This document shows positions 11,716 to 23,700 of a DNA stretch of 64,000 nucleotides, piece after piece; within the stretch, counting starts at the first letter, position 1; each line of letters begins with the position of its first letter. The position numbers and the translations under genes are program-made. This stretch comes from Branchiostoma floridae (lineage: Eukaryota; Chordata; Leptocardii; Amphioxiformes; Branchiostomatidae). The notes under the pieces were generated by a model that worked only from the letters and a program-made list of their open reading frames with translations, was not told the origin of the DNA and made no database searches. Location of the stretch: assembly GCF_000003815.2 (NCBI RefSeq), contig NC_049995.1:18436864-18500863 (forward strand), written 5' to 3'.

Positions 11716-12367
11716 GATGTAAATTTTCATATAACATCAATGCGACAGTTGGTTAATCTGTAAATGATATGTGTCAGGAAACCATATATGGACATTTTGG
11801 GTTGGTTACAGTTTCTGCAGTAGCAGTCGAAGATACTGACGAAACCATTATTAAGAGTAAATGTCTGTAAGGATCAAACAATGGTGGCAAAGGTCAAAAA
11901 ATCGATTTGGCTCATATTTTGCACAGTGATAGTACTTGGTCCACAACCCCTCAAAATAGCTTTCTTTTAGATCAAAACTCCTTGTTGCCATGGTAACGGG
12001 CCAACAAAGTTTTCTGGCCATTTTCCCCAATTTCCGCATCTGAAAAACACGGAAATCGGCATACTTTACGGCATTGTCACTCCAACACCTTTTACTGTAT
12101 CGTCAAAACAAAACAAGATCTGAATAGACCAACATTTTGGCTTTTTAGAAATTGTTGTGAAATTTCCAACGAGATAACATTGAGGTCTTGGGCAGCATCA
12201 AAACAATACAATGTTTCAAGCTACAAAATAACGTAATTTTTGGCCCAACTTTGTAACACCATAAGTGCCAAGCTGGTAATTTTTTTGACCTTAAATTTGT
12301 ACCCTGTATAGATGATTGATATATCTATCAAATGCATTGTTGCAAAGTTTGGGGTCTTGTTTGGTTG

Positions 12368-13140
12368 TCACGTGGTCGTCCTCAAAAGTAGGCCAGTTTT
12401 TGCGTTTGACGAAAATTGTGAATTTTAGCCATGTTCAAAGTACTACATATGACAAAACAAAACAGACTTCTAACTCAACTTCTTGTCAAAGAGAGATCTA
12501 TGTATTGTCTATTTAATAAATGCTTGAAGAGTTTTAGATCGTGACGTTTAGTCACGTGGTTGTCCCTGGAATTAGGCCACTTTTTTTACGTTTGGCAAAA
12601 TTTTGAATTTTAGCCATGTTCAAAGGGTTTTCTGTGACAAAGTGAATTTGAATTCTGATTCAACTTCTTGTCAAAGGGAAACCTAGGTATTGCCTATCTA
12701 ATAAATGTATTCAGAATTTTGAGTCATAAAATGTAGTCCCGTGGTTGTCCCTGAAAGTAGGTCACTTTTTCCGCATTTGACGAAAACTGTGAATTTTAGC
12801 CATGTTCAAAGTGTTTTCTGTGACAAATTGAATTCAAATTCTGATTCAACTTCTTTTCAAAGAGAGACCTAGGTATTGCCTATCTGATAAATGATTGCAG
12901 AGTTTTGAGTCATGAAATGCAGTCACGTGGTTGTCCCTGAAAGTAGGTCAATTTTTGCATTTGGCAAAAGTTGTGAATTCTAGCCATTTTCAAAGTACTC
13001 TACATGACAAAGCAAATTAGAATACTGATTCAACTTCTCGTCAAAGAAAGATCTATGTATCGCCTAACTAATAAATGCTTGAAGAGTTTCAAGTAGTGAT
13101 TTTTAGTCACATAGTTGTCCCTGAAAGTAGGCCATATCTA
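12368..13140. repeat. About 185-bp tandem repeats in the left arm
   Basis: Five units begin near 12368, 12552, 12737, 12923 and 13107. Each starts with a TCACGTGGTTGTCCCTGAAAG-like segment and includes TTTTAGCCATGTTCAAAG. Four inverted units lie in the right arm (about 14530-15130). Several contain the E-box palindrome CACGTG. Confidence 0.85.
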
Positions 13141-13499
13141 GATCTATCAAATGAATTCTAGTGAGCGTCCGCATTACAGAACGTAGCTGAAACAATATTT
13201 CATATTATGTATTGCATATCACTACTTTAAAAGACACAGAGGCCATGCAACACTAATCTTTGATCAAACACTGTATTCAATTCAGTATAAGTCACTGTAA
13301 TACTCATTGACATCGTTTTATTGTTTTAAAACGTTTGAAATTTGCACATTGTAAAATGTTAGCAAAAATAAACTTTCCAAAAGTCATCTGCTCCAAAGTA
13401 TCAGAGTCTTCTAACAGCATTTCTCCAAGCCTGAATAAGAACACTTCAAGTACAGTTTATAATGTTTCAGAGCTTTCAAAACCAAATAAATAATATATA

Positions 13500-14323
13500 C
13501 TAGAGTTCCACGACCCCATACATTCGCCAAATAATTCTACCCTTTACAACTATTGTATTAATTGTTTTGGTCATTAATTATGCAAATAAGATTTTCATTT
13601 GCATAGATTCTATTACTTGTTTATCTCCTCCACCGAATAACAGATTTAAACAATCTATGTTAAAAAGATTTTTATCGCATTTTGTAACAATTTATGCAAG
13701 TAAGGACCTCTTTGCATAACTAATGTTCAACAATAATGTTCACCTGTACATAACTTCCAAATGCTACCAGTAAGAAGTTCCCGTCATTTACCACAACGAC
13801 ATCGGAGCATTTTCTAATCAATTATGCAAATTAGGTCTTTATTTTGCATGATATATATCGATCAATATTCTTTCCTATTTCAGTTACATTTGTCACTTTC
13901 TAATGATCCTATAATGGAACTGGGCGTGTTTAATTGTTTTCCTAATTATTTATGCAAATTAGATTCCGATTTGTATAGTAAATATGTATTTATATGAAGC
14001 ATCTCTTAAGCTATCTACATACCAAAAAGCATGACAATCCGTCAATCCCTTCTTGAGTTATTTTCTTTCAAAGCTTGAGTTATTCTCTTTCAAAGTCTTA
14101 CGCTAAACCTGTCCTGCTGTACATCCGTCAACCCCTTCTTCAAATTCGGAAATTCCTTTGCAGTACCTTAACAGCCCGCTAGGCGGCCCAAAATCTATTC
14201 GTTTCCAAATCATACCCACATACCGAATATCAATACAATCCATTTTGGCGTTCTGGAGTTATTTTGGTCCTCTACAAACATACATACAAACGCTACCCAA
14301 AACATAACCTTTTTGGCGAAGGT
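13500..14323. mobile_element. Non-autonomous element with ACCTTCGCC ends, nested in the foldback element
   Basis: It starts CTAGAGTTCCACGACCCCAT and ends TTTTTGGCGAAGGT. Its outer segments match the 7135-7625 element. It includes four copies of a segment around TTATGCAAAT (near 13580, 13690, 13822 and 13950). No coding frame is present. Confidence 0.7.
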
Positions 14324-16142
14324 AAAAATGTTCTTTTTAATTCTAGGAGTAAAACATAAACATCTGAAAATGGGGACAACCAACGCCAACCAACCAATGA
14401 GGGAAACCAACGCCAAGATCCAAACCTCTACAATTAATTGTTTAACAGCCAATACCTACAGCTACGTTTGACAAAACGTTTAATCATAATTCTATTCCAC
14501 TTTGCTAAGTATTGTACTTCGGATGCAGCTAAAGTTTACAATCTTCATCTAAAGTGACCTACTTCCAGGGACAGCCACGTGATTCAATTTCACAATCTGA
14601 AACTCTACAAACACTTATCATATAGGCGTTGTCTACATTTACCTTTGATAAGAAGTTGAGTTAGACTTCTTTTTACACGTAGAGTACTTTGAACATGGCT
14701 AAAATTCACAATTTTCGACATATGCAGAAAAAGTGACCTACTTTCAGGGACAACCACGGGACTACATTTTATGACTCAAAATTCTGAAATCATTTATCAG
14801 ATAGGCAATACCTAGGTTTCCCTTTGACAAGAAGTTGAATCAGAATTCAAATTCACTTTGTCACAGAAAACCCTTTGAACATGGCTAAAATTCAAAATTT
14901 TGCCAAACGCAAAAAAGTGGCCTACTTCCAGGGACAACCACGTGACTAAACGTCACGATCTAAAACTCTTCAAGCATTTATTAAATAGACAATACATAGA
15001 TCTCTCTTTGACAAGAAGTTGAGTTAGAAGTCTGTTTTATTTTGTCATATGTAGTACTTTGAACATGGCTAAAATTCACAATTTTCGTCAAACGCAAAAA
15101 CTGGCCTACTTTTGAGGACGACCACGTGACAACCAAACAAGACCCCAAACTTTGCAACAATGCATTTGATAGATATATCAATCATCTATACAGGGTACAA
15201 ATTTAAGGTCAAAAAAATTACCAGCTTGGCACTTATGGTGTTACAAAGTTGGGCCAAAAATTACGTTATTTTGTAGCTTGAAACATTGTATTGTTTTGAT
15301 GCTGCCCAAGACCTCAATGTTATCTCGTTGGAAATTTCACAACAATTTCTAAAAAGCCAAAATGTTGGTCTATTCAGATCTTGTTTTGTTTTGACGATAC
15401 AGTAAAAGGTGTTGGAGTGACAATGCCGTAAAGTATGCCGATTTCCGTGTTTTTCAGATGCGGAAATTGGGGAAAATGGCCAGAAAACTTTGTTGGCCCG
15501 TTACCATGGCAACAAGGAGTTTTGATCTAAAAGAAAGCTATTTTGAGGGGTTGTGGACCAAGTACTATCACTGTGCAAAATATGAGCCAAATCGATTTTT
15601 TGACCTTTGCCACCATTGTTTGATCCTTACAGACATTTACTCTTAATTGATTAATGCTTTGTAGATAGCTTTAAAAATTCAAGCTGTCAAGGGTCTTGCA
15701 TGGCCATGGTTTCCTTAAACTTTGAGAAAAAGGATTGAGGAAAATGGCGGCTTTCTCACAGACTGTGATGACGTCACGACTTGTAACTGATAACGAGTAT
15801 CCAAACAGCAGTTTACCGATGATGGGACATGATAAATGATATATTTTACCTGTTATATATTAACCATGTATTATCAGTTAAACAAATATACACTGGAGTT
15901 ATTTGCAAGTTAATGCCCAAGGGCTAATTGCAAGTACATTGTTAACATTTGGAGATATACAAGTAATAATGAGTAGCTATAAACAATATTCTACTCTAAT
16001 ACTAGCTATAGTGTTGGCTAAATGTACTAAATGCAGACCATGTCTACGGATTGCACATTAACAAGTCTGTGGTATTAGACGTTGAGTCTTTATGAATTGA
16101 ATTGAATTGGATTATGTGAGATGCCATAATCAGTTTGGTACC

Positions 16143-16148
16143 AATAAA
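16143..16148 (+). promoter_or_regulatory. Poly(A) signal, copy 2 (beyond the inserted element)
   Basis: AATAAA sits in a block repeated after most genes, followed about 100 bases later by GT-rich GGTTCTTTGTGGCG. It lies 5 kb after the stop because the 3.8-kb foldback element intervenes. Confidence 0.5.
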
Positions 16149-16869
16149 GGTTATTCTTTCCTTGCATTAAAATGTCGATGCTACAAACAGATTTGTATGT
16201 ATCTTTAAATGTCAGAACTCCCATAACAATAAAGGTTATTCTTTCTTTGCATATAATGTTTATGGTTCTTTGTGGCGTAACACCCTTCAAAATAACCAGA
16301 CCCAATGAATAAAATTCTATAGACGTAAAATGTCCCACAAGGGCGTCCAGCGGTAGATGATGAAGCAGCATGCATTCTGCACAATACACAATGTTATTCT
16401 GAAGTATGCCAACAGCGACTGGGTTTGATGAGGTTCTAAAACGAATTAACTATCATGTCTGTATAGGAATATAGCGGCCTTATTGTAACATTGCAGAACA
16501 TCCTTAGAACGATATAACAATGTTTAACTAAGAAATTGTCTGAAGTTTGGCCCTATTATGATAATAGTACCACCATTTCATCAACAAGAAGATAGTGTAA
16601 GGAAAGGTACCAACACCATGTCACCGTTCGGTATCTTGTGTCCGAAAAATGGATCGAATTTGGAAAATCATGATCATTCCCGACCCACTGATCTATGTCA
16701 ATATGGCAGATGTAGTCATTCACCTAGCGGAAAATGCTGGTAATACAGGGATAAGCTGATAATAAGTAGAACCCAACTTACCGGTTTTACTAGTCTCATT
16801 TGTACGGCGTCGCTCATTCAGAATCTAAGGTCAATCTTTACCCTTACCAAGCCCGACTTTGCCGCCCAC

Positions 16870-16989
16870 CTGCCATGTTTACCGGTATATAAGTCCCCAG
16901 ACAGGAGACATCTGAGAAAGTTTGTCTCGAAGAATCAGACTGACACCGATTACGTCTCAAGGAGCCCCTCTTACCGTTACGTCACACAG
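16870..16989 (+). promoter_or_regulatory. Copy 3 distal TATA promoter and non-coding first exon (type 1)
   Basis: TATATAAG at 16886-16893 is followed by a conserved leader and the donor CACACAG|GTGAGA at 16989/16990. This is the best TATA match among the type 1 first exons. The expected leader is about 70-80 bases, spliced to the acceptor just before the ATG at 18110. Confidence 0.7.
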
Positions 16990-17409
16990 GTGAGATTTGC
17001 ACCTGAGAGGTGTTCTAGTCTGAATGGCGGCCATGTTAGGTCAACGACATGAAATTGTTTTTGGTATCATGAGATTTCGATTGTTCTTGTGATCTCGAAG
17101 GAGTAACAATTTATGATTAGGAAAATAAGACAATCAATGATTTCATAAAGTTCGCGTCTCCTTATTTGGAGGTAATACGAGCATTTGTTGCTGGTAAACG
17201 TGATACGAAATGTCTGAATAAGTGACGCGAGCGTAACATAAAGACCTGTATGTAAACACGGTGGTTTAAAGTTACACGGTTGGTGCGTTTTAAACTTCAA
17301 TTTCAACGAACTAGTTTATTTATTGGCTTGGGTTTTTAGCACGCACAGTAGGTTTCCCAACTCGCATGTGCCTAGAACAGTATCAGCCCATTAACACCCA
17401 CCCAACACG

Positions 17410-17423
17410 CCCCCCCCCCCCCC
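17410..17423 (+). repeat. Poly-C run (14)
   Basis: Homopolymer in the upstream region of copy 3. A C12 run lies at 24899-24910. Confidence 0.9.
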
Positions 17424-17579
17424 TCCTTCCCGGTCGATTCTCCAACTAGACCAAAATTATCTATTTACTGGTCCAACTGTAGTTACACACCTGCAGTTTG
17501 AATAATCTATATCATTATGAACGTTAAGATGATGTAATACATTTCAAGTATGTTATTCATAACAAGAACAAGTCCCTGG

Positions 17580-17670
17580 TTTGAACTATCCCTCACCCCT
17601 GCACGTCCTCGTGACGTATAAATAATTGGTGCACATAACAGACATTCCGCAGTGGGTGTGTTGACGTCAT
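17580..17670 (+). promoter_or_regulatory. Copy 3 CRE-like block with TATAAATA
   Basis: TGACGTCA is at 17662-17669. Where other copies have GTGACGTGTTAATGATTG this block reads GTGACGTATAAATAATTG, creating a TATAAATA at 17617-17624. The TATA box nearer the ATG is degraded here (TATCAAG, 18005-18011). Confidence 0.55.
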
Positions 17671-18109
17671 CCTGAGTGCAGTACATGTTCGACCTGGGAC
17701 TGAACGGCGTGTGGACTGAACGATGCTCAATTAACGTTAACATCATTATTTTAATATAGTTATAGTGAAATGTCCCTTTATCAATTATAGAAGAAACTTG
17801 ATAAGCTGGTAAACTGCGTATGCGCAAGGTCAAATACGTAGGCTCCCGAGGTTTGATTTGAGTTTTTGTGTAGACAATGGTTGACAACTTTCCAGAGGTA
17901 TTTTTATGGGCCTTCACTTTTAATACCCACAATACAACACACTGGGGATGCTCATTTCAAAAGCAAAGTACGTTATTTCCTTACCTACTGCCATGCGTAA
18001 ATCGTTATCAAGTTACATAGTTAGTGTCATCTAGCAATCTTACCTACTTAAACGTAAAATGTGTGCAAAATAGGATCAGTTCATTGAAGTTTTATTATCT
18101 GCTTTCAGA

Positions 18110-21100
18110 ATGGCAGGTCCGGTCAGAGAAATAGTTACAAATGCCGACAGGCGCCATTTTGATTTTGTGCAAACCTTGCTCCGTATTTCCGATGAGCTGA
18201 CAGAAGAGGAAACGGCAAACGTGAAGATCTTCTGTCTGCATCTGATTCCTAAGGGCCACCTGGCACAGCTCAGGCGGGCAATGGACGTTTTCGTCAAGCT
18301 GATGGAACTGGACAAAATCGACCAGGAGAATCTCGACTTTCTCAAAGAGATCTTGGAAAGAATCGGTCGACAGGACCTGATTCAGAATGTTCTGCGCCAG
18401 TTCCAGCCGCCTGACCGAGAGATTCAGGAGAATCCTGAATTGCAGCCGGGAACAATTCAACAGGGAGCAGATGCAGAAGGTTAGTAACATGCAAGAAAAT
18501 TATTGATAAACCTCGAACAAAAATCCATTATCTGCCCGACAGCCTTGTCTCGTCATAGAAATACATTTCTATGGAATTTGCTCTCAATTCAACTAATAAA
18601 AGAAATCATCAGAAGCAATACTGCGGACTTGTTGTTGATAATAAGGTTATTGCAAATTCTTGCCCATGGGCTAATTCCAGGTAACATGAGATATTCAGAC
18701 ATTCAGAGTATAAAAACAATATCACAAGTGTCTACTCTTGTCTAAAACTAGTAAAAGCTAACTCTAGGTCCTGGGTTATTGGGTTCGACTCTTTTTCGAT
18801 GACTGTGGAAGACGAAAGATCCCACCTTTTCTATTAACATTAACACTTTCATTGATACTTGATATTCCAGGAAATGCAACGTCCAATACCTACGTGGTCG
18901 TGAACGGCCAAGTGCGCATGATCCAGGAAACTCTAGATCGTCTTAGAAACCACATAGCAACGTTATCTTGCAGCAGAAGGTCACAGGTCAAATTCAGAGG
19001 TTACAAGAAACACAAGAGCATCCTGGTGCACTTCTCCATACCGCGGGAGAACACGGCGGTGCTGAGGCACATGGCGGATCACTCCGACCCGAGACTTGTC
19101 TACATGGGCGTCAAGTCACTGCAGATCGACACTGAAGTTCCCATCAAAGTTCAACAGGGGGCGCCGTTGTACGGTAAGTTGACTTCTTTTTCTCTTCATA
19201 TGCACTCAGTTGTGAATTTCAGGGTCAATTTCATATTAATGTAAGTGTCTTTTATTGATACATATCTTCATATGTACTTTCCTGTTGCAGAATTTTTAAG
19301 CTTTATCAAAGACTATAGTTGTTGAAGAATATAAAATGTCTCCCTGTGAAAAAACATCAGTCGACTCCGTTCCAGCACTATCGGGCAGTCTACCACGTGA
19401 CTCTAATTGCTAAGAGATTTGCCGCATAAATAGATACAGATGATGACCTCAACTACACTTTAATAAGCAAGTCTTGTACGAGATCTCATATTAGTCCATA
19501 CGTTTCATGATGTCACATATCTTTTATTTATGTGTTCTAGATGTCAAGAGGCAACTGGCTGTTGATGACATCGAGGTAGGCTGCAGTACCCGGACCAGAC
19601 ACCAGAGGGCGCCCCAGAGCTGGACCCGCCTGTCTGCCCTGAACCTGTTCTCGGACGCCCTGCCGCTCCATCTGCAGGCAGCCGCGAGTCTGGAGTACCA
19701 GGGCTTCTCCTACAGCCTGGTCCGGGCTCTGGTGCAGAAGGACCGGCTCAGAGAACACCAGATGAGGCAGGCCATCCAGAACCTCAGGAACGCAGAGGTG
19801 GATTCCAACACGCTCCGTCAGAAGGCAGAGGTAGATTCCAACACGATCATGACTTTGCGCTCCAAGCTCAACATCACAGAGAACAGGCTGAAGGAGGCTC
19901 TTGAGACGATCGAGGTTCTTGAAGAAAAGCTGCGGCAGGCTCAAGAATACGCAGAAAAAGTCGCCAAGCAGGTGACGTCCCACGTGACGGAGTACAGGGG
20001 AGAGAAGTCGCATGGAGGCTGGCCAGAGGAGTACAGGGGAGAGAATCCGCATGGAGGTTTGTCTGCAGAGGTGGAGAAGGCAGATGCAGCTACACAGACA
20101 CACCTAGCGGGTCCTGTCGGTACCACAGGGAGACCTGGAGAAGTGGGCGAAAAGCTTGGAGAAGACCCGACTGCAAAGGAAGAAGACAAAAAAACTCCAA
20201 GACAAGACTCTGGCAGTGGGGGCGATGAAAGAGAGGATGTTCTCGGTACAGGAGCACCCGAGCAAGAGCGACACAGAGCGGTGACAGAAGCAGCGACATC
20301 TGGCTCTACTGGGGACTTGAAACAGGGTGTGATCACTTTTGGTGGGGAAGGATCAGAACCTGGAAAGTTTCAGTTCCCACGTGGCATTGTGGTGTCACCT
20401 AGCAACGAGATATTTGTGACTGATATGCACAACAGGCGAGTCCAAGTCCACAGCACGGAGGGGGTTTACCTGCGCCACTTCTCAACAGTTGTACCGGGTA
20501 CAGGGGATAAGGACATGGCGCCGTATGATGTTTGTATGGACAGTACCAGCACGCTGTGGGTAGTGGGGCGGGGATGGACAGCTGACCATGTTGTACAGTA
20601 CAGCACGGACGGGACCGCCATGGCGGGGTTTGACCTGAAGAAGATCGGTTATTCCCGCGGCATCGCAGTGGACATGCGCACTAACCACATTCTGGTGACT
20701 AATGCAGACCGCGGTGCAGTTCTTGTGTTCCGTCCGGACGGCTCCCTGGTGCGGAAAGTTCTGCATCCACGGGGTGAGATGACAACCCCGGGGTACATCA
20801 CTGTGGACGGGGAAGGGAACATTCTTGTGTCGGACTGGGACACTCACTGTGTCTACGTGTATGACGAGTCCGGGAAGTTCCTGTTTCAGTTCGGAGGTGA
20901 GGGAAGTGGTGAAGGTCAGCTGAAGTTTCCCCACGGCATCTGTATAGACAGCTCGGGTAACATCATCGTGGCGGACCGTGGGAACGAGAGGATTCAGATC
21001 TTCACACGTCACGGCGAGTTTGTCCGGACCGTCCGTACTGGGCCGGTCCCACGCGGCCTGGCTGTGGGGCCGGAAGGGCAGCTGGTTGTGACTGGTCGGG

Positions 21101-21135
21101 ATAACCACACTGTGACTGTATTTCCTAACTACTGA
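18110..21135 (+). CDS. Copy 3: DED - exon B - coiled coil - NHL protein (755 aa)
   Basis: Exons are 18110-18479, 18871-19173 and 19541-21135, all phase 1. The Pro-rich tail after the DED is minimal (one ENPELQPG unit), so the DED exon is the short 370-base form. The exon B module covers residues 124-224. Exon C has one complete AEVDSNTLRQK unit before the constant EVDSNTIMTLRSK stretch, two degenerate YRGE-HGG units, a TQT motif in ADAATQTHLA and the NHL propeller from about residue 488. The DED begins VREIVTNADRR rather than VRERVTDADRR. The upstream in-frame ATG of other copies is followed here by a TAG, so only the ATG at 18110 fits. The distal first exon at 16989 splices naturally to the CAG|A acceptor before this ATG. 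Confidence 0.88.
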
Positions 21136-23449
21136 GTTCCTGACCACTGAGTTAGATCTTTGATAAAGATTGAATGTTAACAGGACTTACCCATTCTAAC
21201 CGATTATCCGGCCTACTTCGTGATGACTGAGGAACGGATGGACGGGGCGGAGGGCGGTACCGACTTCCTACGACCTTTGACCCATCGCTCAGGCAATATT
21301 TTTGGACAATCACGTGTTCTCAGAAATTGAATCCTACTTCTATCTGTTCCCATCTGTTTCGTCAGTCATCCTGAAGAAGACTTGAGGATTCGGTGATTCC
21401 CGAAAGCTCATTTTGTTATCCATCTTCATATTGCTTCGTTCAACTACATAGATCTATGCTTAAAATACACTTTATGCGAAAGTCGAATCTTTTTAATACC
21501 AAACGTGTCTAAAAACCATGGTAACTTTTGGGGTATGTTTGATTTGACAGATCAAAGCTTTATTAATTGATTATTGCTTCGTAAATAGCTTTGCAGACTC
21601 AAAGGTCTTGCATGGCCATGGATTCCCTTTTAAACATCGTACATCGGTATGAATCAAGTGGCAACACTGTGATATTAAAAAAAGTCATCTTGTATATATT
21701 CTAATTTTGCGAAGACGGAATGAAGTTGAGAAGAATGACAGACTCGTCACAAACGCGAGGGTACCCTTCAGTTTGACCGATGATAACGACTATCCAACCA
21801 GCAGTGCACCGATGATGGTATACGATGTGAGTTTATTTTTACCCGTAACATCACCATTTATCATCGGGTAAACAATTAGATACAACATAAAGGTCTCTGC
21901 ACAATGTCTAAAGATCGCACATTAACACGTCTTTCCTATCAGCGGTTGAATTTCGGGGGGATCGAATTGAATTGGATACTTTACGATGCTGTATTCAGTT
22001 TTACACGAATAAAAGCTTTGCTTTCTTTGCATAAAATGATCATAGTTCTCTGTGGTCTTACTTATGATACTGAGTACCAACCATGATTTCGGCTCCCTGT
22101 GTAACACCCGACAAAAAGGCGTTGCCAAAGAAAAGTATTGATAGACATAAAATATGTCACAAGGACTTCTAGCGGTAAATGATGAAACTGAATGCTATTA
22201 AACTGAATGAACTGAATGTTCTATAGAAATAAACAACGAGATTCTGCAATACCATCGCGGACTGGGCTTCAAGTTTGGACCAACGAGGTTCTTAATAGAA
22301 GGTATATATCAACTGTCTTATCTAATTCGTGTGGGAACAAAGCGGCCTTGTCGTAACATTTTAGAACATCCTTGTGACGACAAAGTTTAACGAACAAATT
22401 GTCTGAATGTTGGTTCTGTTATAATCTTAGTTCCGCCATTTAATCTCCAAGCAGATGTTGGAAAAAAATATGTGCGCCCCTAGTATATGTCGAGATGCAA
22501 CTTCACATCAGCGGATACTTCTTGTACTACAGGGATTAGCTTTTCAATAGAACATAATCATAATTCACCTGTTTTACAAATCACATATTACGGCGACGCC
22601 CATTCAGTATTAATGGAAACGCTAGCTTATTGTATCGCGAACTATTTTCGTCACTAGCGGGTCAAATCCCTGTATAACATCCTACAAAATAGAATATGTT
22701 CAATACACATAAAATATCTCACAACGACTTCTAGTGGCAAATGCTAAAACTTCAAGCCTACTGTAGAATTCAACAATACGATTCTACAGTACAACGTAAA
22801 CAACGTGGAAGGACTTGCAATGGCGACTAACTTTCATTCGATACTTGATACTTTTGTCATCAGTCATACTGTGATACTTTTCTCATCTGTCATCTTACTA
22901 GTAATTTCAAAAGACATTTCACCAAAATATCCTATATTTGCTTCATCTACAGGCACAAATATTTTGAATTACGTATCACTTCAAAGTACAGAGCACAAGG
23001 AAAGTGGAATAAAGATTCTCTGAGTCAGCTCACAGAGATGTCTCCATTGTATCGTTAACTGGATATAATCGTGCATCAGGACACCTCAGCACAGCAGTTA
23101 GTTGTGTTGGATCATTCATGCACTATTGTGCCTCATGCCTCAAGGTAACATGAACAGTGGCATTTTTATGCCTGTCCGCCATGACAGTCACACCAAAACA
23201 ACACACGCCTTCTTATCTTCTTTACCTTCTTCCCACTGAAATAATTTCCCCGACGTCTCTCTCACTCATTACCATTACCATACATGATACAGTTGGCAAC
23301 GTCCTAAAGCTCATAAGGCCTATCCAACGATACATGGCTGATACACAGTTTCAATAGAAAGAAATGTGCTTTTGGGGCGTTGCAGGAACAATTAATGACT
23401 CCTCTGCGTGTTTCCAGCACGACCACAGCGTACGGAGTCCAAGTTTGTT
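21136..23449. other. Spacer after copy 3, duplicated after copy 8
   Basis: No gene is seen. Bases 21136-22620 match 59638-61100 almost throughout. From about 22700 on it matches the region upstream of copy 7 (from 47220). Confidence 0.7.
22008..22013 (+). promoter_or_regulatory. Poly(A) signal, copy 3
   Basis: AATAAA about 870 bases after the stop, followed by GT-rich GTTCTCTGTGG. Confidence 0.55.
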
Positions 23450-23700
23450 TTACTCCCGCCGGCCTTTGCGCGAGTAATCTACCTGACAGGAGCACGGAAG
23501 TACTGCAGCAACTGAAGCGCGTCGCGCGGACTGTAGTAACTGCTGTACTACGGGTCTTTCCAAAGAGATCAACGTCCTTAAGTGTATTATTACGGGGAGT
23601 CCTCTGTCAACGGACTGAGTACACGGTTAAGTTTACAAACAGATTTCAGCAGAAACCTGCGGCTTGCACGTTGGCGTCCTTCGTACCATTCTTCACACAG
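23450..23700 (+). promoter_or_regulatory. Copy 4 distal first exon, type 2
   Basis: This is the type 2 leader ending TTCACACAG|GTGAGA at 23700/23701. It is almost the same as the segment ending at 48543 upstream of copy 7, and lies 3.7 kb before the copy 4 ATG. Confidence 0.6.

Larger units (their letters stand above)
11851..15646. mobile_element. Foldback (long inverted repeat) DNA element with TTAA target duplication
   Basis: TTAA at 11851-11854 and at 15643-15646 flanks a 3.79-kb element whose ends are inverted copies of each other for about 1.1 kb (roughly 11855-12960 against 14530-15642). Identity is near-perfect at the tips and lower inward. The unoccupied site in the matching flanks of copies 3 and 8 reads TTATTAATTGATTA, with one TTAA. 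A TTAA duplication is typical of piggyBac-type transposition, but the tips (GAGTAAATG) are not classic piggyBac ends. There is no transposase frame, so it is non-autonomous. The short frames in the arms are mirror images, not genes. Confidence 0.85.

Noticed and set aside
11851-12039. 62- and 66-residue frames present in both arms of the foldback element
   Set aside because: They are identical because the arms are inverse copies; no domain or transposase motif is seen.
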